The notes under the pieces were generated by a model. The model was not told the DNA's origin. It worked only from the letters and a program-made list of their open reading frames with translations, and ran no database searches. The position numbers and the translations under genes were made by a program. DNA of 64,000 nucleotides from assembly GCF_900095175.1 (NCBI RefSeq), contig NZ_LT606946.1, positions 784,058 through 848,057 on the forward strand, written 5' to 3'. Within the stretch, counting starts at the first letter, position 1, and each line of letters begins with the position of its first letter. Shown one piece after another: positions 62,563-64,000 of the stretch. Origin of the DNA: Polynucleobacter necessarius (GTDB taxonomy: Bacteria > Pseudomonadota > Gammaproteobacteria > Burkholderiales > Burkholderiaceae).

Positions 62563-63747
62563 ATGAGTCGTGATGTCGTCGTTTTGAGTGCTGTACGTTC
62601 AGCAATTGGTACTTTTAATGGAGCACTGAGTAGCCTTGAGCCATCAGAGCTCGGCGGTATGGTGATGAAAGAAGCGGTAGCCCGATCTGGAGTGGATCCA
62701 TCCCTAATTAATTACGTTACTGCAGGCAATACCATCCCTACGGACAACCGGTATGCCTATGTTGCACGCGTTGCTTCCATTCAGGCTGGCTTGCCAATGG
62801 AATCTGTTGCGATGGCCTTGAATCGTTTATGCAGCTCTGGCCTACAGGCGATTGTGACGACTGCTCAACAAATTATGTTGGGTGACTGCGATTACGGTAT
62901 CGGCGGTGGCGTTGAAGTGATGTCACGCGGCATGTACGGTTCACCTGCAATGCGCAGCGGTGCTCGCATGGGCGATACCAAAATGATTGACTTGATGGTT
63001 TCTGTTTTGACGGATCCATTTGGCGTTGGACATATGGGTGTCACTGCAGAGAACCTGGTTGAAAAGTGGAAGTTCACACGTGAAGAGCAAGATGCTCTTG
63101 CTGTCGAGTCACATCGTCGCGCAGCTAATGCAATTAAAGAAGGTCGCTTTAAATCTCAAATCGTCCCTATCACCATCAAGACCCGTAAGGGTGATGTGGT
63201 GTTTGATACCGATGAGCATGTCAAGCCAGATACCACTATGGAAACTTTGGCGAAGATGAAAGCGGTCTTCAAAAAAGAGGGCGGTAGCGTTACTGCAGGT
63301 AATGCATCAGGCATTAATGATGGTGCAGCATTCTTTGTATTGGCTGACGCTGAAACGGCTAAGAAGGCTGGTCATAAGCCAATCGCTCGTTTAGTTTCTT
63401 ATGCTGTTGCCGGCGTGCCAAACCACATCATGGGTGAAGGTCCTATTCCAGCAACCAAGATTGCTCTTGAGCGCGCTGGCTTGAAATTGGATCAAATCGA
63501 TGTGATCGAATCTAATGAAGCTTTTGCTGCACAAGCCCTGGCTGTTGCTAAAGGTTTGGGCTTAGACCCAGCTAAGACCAACGTGAACGGTGGGGCGATT
63601 GCATTGGGCCACCCAATCGGTTGTTCTGGTGCCGCAATTGCTACAAAAGCTATCCATGAATTACATCGTGTTCAAGGCAAATATGCTTTGGTCACAATGT
63701 GTATTGGTGGTGGTCAAGGTATCGCAACTATTTTTGAGCGCCTCTAA
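62563..63747 (+). CDS. Acetyl-CoA C-acetyltransferase (beta-ketothiolase)
   Basis: This biosynthetic thiolase condenses two acetyl-CoA to acetoacetyl-CoA and with phaB and phaC would complete PHB synthesis. The 394 residues show the nucleophile in NRLCSSGLQAI, NVNGGAIALGHPIGCSGA with the His, and CIGGGQG with the second Cys. It may be phaA or the BktB/PaaJ type; context favours the PHA pathway. AAGGGG precedes the start. Confidence 0.9.
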   Translation: MSRDVVVLSAVRSAIGTFNGALSSLEPSELGGMVMKEAVARSGVDPSLINYVTAGNTIPTDNRYAYVARVASIQAGLPMESVAMALNRLCSSGLQAIVTTAQQIMLGDCDYGIGGGVEVMSRGMYGSPAMRSGARMGDTKMIDLMVSVLTDPFGVGHMGVTAENLVEKWKFTREEQDALAVESHRRAANAIKEGRFKSQIVPITIKTRKGDVVFDTDEHVKPDTTMETLAKMKAVFKKEGGSVTAGNASGINDGAAFFVLADAETAKKAGHKPIARLVSYAVAGVPNHIMGEGPIPATKIALERAGLKLDQIDVIESNEAFAAQALAVAKGLGLDPAKTNVNGGAIALGHPIGCSGAAIATKAIHELHRVQGKYALVTMCIGGGQGIATIFERL

Positions 63748-63785
63748 TCAGCGCTCATTTATTGCTCTAGCCTAAAGCAAGTGCT

Positions 63786-64000
63786 TTAGTTAATTAGCAG
63801 TAAAGCAGCATCCAAGCCGACTCGGTCAAAAGCCGCGTCGGCTTTTTCTTTGACAATGGGTTTTGCTCGATAGGCAATACTAATACCTGAGCCATGCATC
63901 ATCGGCAGATCGTTTGATCCATCACCCATGGTGATGGAGTTACCTTTTTTGCAATTCATGAGAGCGCAGGCTTGCTCTAGGTAGGCATTTTTTGCTGCAC
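63786..64000 (-). CDS. serB: Phosphoserine phosphatase, C-terminal part, cut by window end
   Basis: The minus-strand frame runs off the right edge and reads CKKGNSITMGDGSNDLPMM then GISIAYRAKPIVKEKADAAF, the C-terminal HAD motif and end of SerB, the last enzyme of serine synthesis. The usual GDGANDLPM has Ser for Ala here. 71 codons are visible. It converges on the thiolase gene. Too short for fuller description. Confidence 0.88.
   Translation of the reverse strand, partial: AAKNAYLEQACALMNCKKGNSITMGDGSNDLPMMHGSGISIAYRAKPIVKEKADAAFDRVGLDAALLLIN
63814..63844 (+). terminator. Terminator of the thiolase gene, located inside serB 3' end
   Basis: AAGCCGAC and GTCGGCTT form an 8-bp stem extended inward by CGG/CCG, followed by TTTCTT on the plus strand. 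It lies 67 bases after the thiolase stop and within the last 20 codons of the convergent serB. Confidence 0.7.

Overview
The window looks like chromosome of a Polynucleobacter-like betaproteobacterium (Burkholderiaceae). Moderate G+C, class I PHA genes (phaC-phaB-phaR and a PHA-type thiolase), a thiC-thiO-thiS-thiG-thiE operon behind a TPP riboswitch, the order cysS-alkA-accA-tilS-lysC, and the set mcm-meaB-pccB-pccA all fit. This assignment rests on gene content and order, not on a database search.

Layout. 1-8.9 kb is core: suhB (cut by the left edge), lpxH, ppiB, a TPR lipoprotein, cysS, an AlkA-type glycosylase, accA, tilS, lysC and tRNA-Ser(GCT). 8.9-24.6 kb, between tRNA-Ser and tRNA-Asn(GTT), is accessory DNA. 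It holds gene fragments, a broken GNAT, a broken P-type ATPase with a universal stress protein, a DUF6502-FecR pair, and a divergent operon of exported proteins (Ser/Gly membrane protein, Sel1-caspase, small exported protein, TPR-trypsin, DUF4384, LPP20 lipoprotein). A haem operon follows (DUF1924 remnant, dihaem cytochrome, cytochrome b561, OmpR-type regulator, histidine kinase, cytochrome c5). 24.7-31.8 kb is thiamine metabolism: thiD, the thiC operon and a DUF4743-Nudix protein. 32-42.9 kb holds tRNA-Arg(CCT), an MFS permease, a CaiB-type CoA-transferase, parE-parC, a RidA protein, CoxE-like and MoxR, and two small cytochromes c. 42.9-50.9 kb is the propionyl-CoA to succinyl-CoA pathway with a divergent GntR regulator. 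50.9-58 kb is housekeeping (tsaB, rimI, a UDG-like protein, lplT, alr, bamD, rluD, pgeF). 58-64 kb is PHA synthesis plus rimO, ending in a partial serB.

The strongest general signal is gene decay. About a dozen genes carry a single-base indel or an in-frame stop, and the rest of the protein reads cleanly in another frame or past the stop. Affected are thiD, thiO, the CoxE-like gene, both small cytochromes, the MFS permease, the histidine kinase, the caspase and trypsin genes, the P-type ATPase and a GNAT. Essential genes such as parE/parC, accA, cysS, bamD and alr are intact. The mix of nonsense codons, a lost haem histidine and truncations points to real pseudogenisation, as expected in a host-associated Polynucleobacter lineage such as the Euplotes symbionts. 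Some homopolymer indels could still be sequencing errors.

The most interesting candidate system is the pair of divergent operons at 13.7-21 kb. A caspase-like and a trypsin-like protease, both with export signals, sit with DUF4384 and LPP20 proteins. They lie opposite a DUF6502-FecR pair, and the region between contains two identical 13-bp palindromes, one exactly inside the spacer of a good sigma-70 promoter.
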